From contig DDST01000152.1 of assembly GCA_002343485.1 (NCBI GenBank), forward strand, positions 1 through 5,018: DNA of 5,018 nucleotides, given 5' to 3'. Source of the stretch: Proteobacteria bacterium UBA2383 (lineage in GTDB: Bacteria; Pseudomonadota; Gammaproteobacteria; Competibacterales; Competibacteraceae). Shown one piece after another: positions 5,005 through 5,018 of the stretch. Numbering within the stretch: the first letter of the stretch is position 1; each line of letters starts with the position of its first letter. A program made the translations under genes and the position numbers. The notes under the pieces are model-generated. The model made no database searches and was not told where the DNA came from. It was given only the letters and a program-made list of their open reading frames with translations.

Positions 5005-5018
5005 ATGGATTCCAGTCA
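5005..5018 (+). CDS. Start of a further gene, cut by the window edge
   Basis: An ATG at 5005 follows TAAGG (4994-4998) by 6 bases; this site includes the stop codon of the 46-codon ORF. Only the first residues (MDSS) are visible, so nothing can be said about function. The spacing suggests it is the third gene of the lipoprotein operon. Confidence 0.45.

Overview
The window looks like chromosomal DNA of a moderately GC-rich proteobacterium, most likely a gammaproteobacterium. The basis is the codon use, the Shine-Dalgarno-led genes, and the pairing of a NarK-type nitrate transporter with a PP2C/Ser-Thr kinase fusion, an arrangement I recall from Pseudomonas nitrate-assimilation loci. No species can be named from the sequence alone.

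Left half (1-3308): a two-gene plus-strand operon. A NarK-family nitrate/nitrite transporter (GTG start at 70, stop at 1536) is followed after 8 bases by a bifunctional protein phosphatase/protein kinase (1545-3269). The kinase has a PP2C domain, a Hanks-type kinase domain and one C-terminal membrane helix. The pair suggests that nitrate uptake or assimilation is controlled by reversible phosphorylation at the membrane. A long hairpin (3264-3308) lies over the stop codon of the kinase gene. The nitrite and nitrate reductase genes that often follow this pair are not present downstream.

Middle (3309-4103): mostly non-coding and rich in inverted repeats. It holds one small minus-strand gene (3784 down to 3518) for an 88-residue protein with two CxxC pairs (zinc-ribbon-like), with its own extended -10 promoter and a good ribosome binding site. 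Between that gene and the next plus-strand operon is a roughly 320-base divergent control region. It contains short dyads at 3900-3909, 3928-3944 and 3955-3965, a TATAAT box set exactly inside an inverted repeat (4011-4030), and a 20-base near-perfect dyad (4046-4065) that would fall in the leader RNA.

Right end (4104-5018): a second plus-strand operon. It starts with a predicted envelope lipoprotein (coiled coil plus a probable beta-rich C-terminal domain, no family recognised). Next is a 46-codon open reading frame whose ribosome binding site overlaps the lipoprotein stop codon. Last is the first few codons of a further gene whose ribosome binding site overlaps the stop codon of the small ORF. 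The function of this operon is unknown. No tRNA, rRNA, CRISPR array or complete mobile element was seen.
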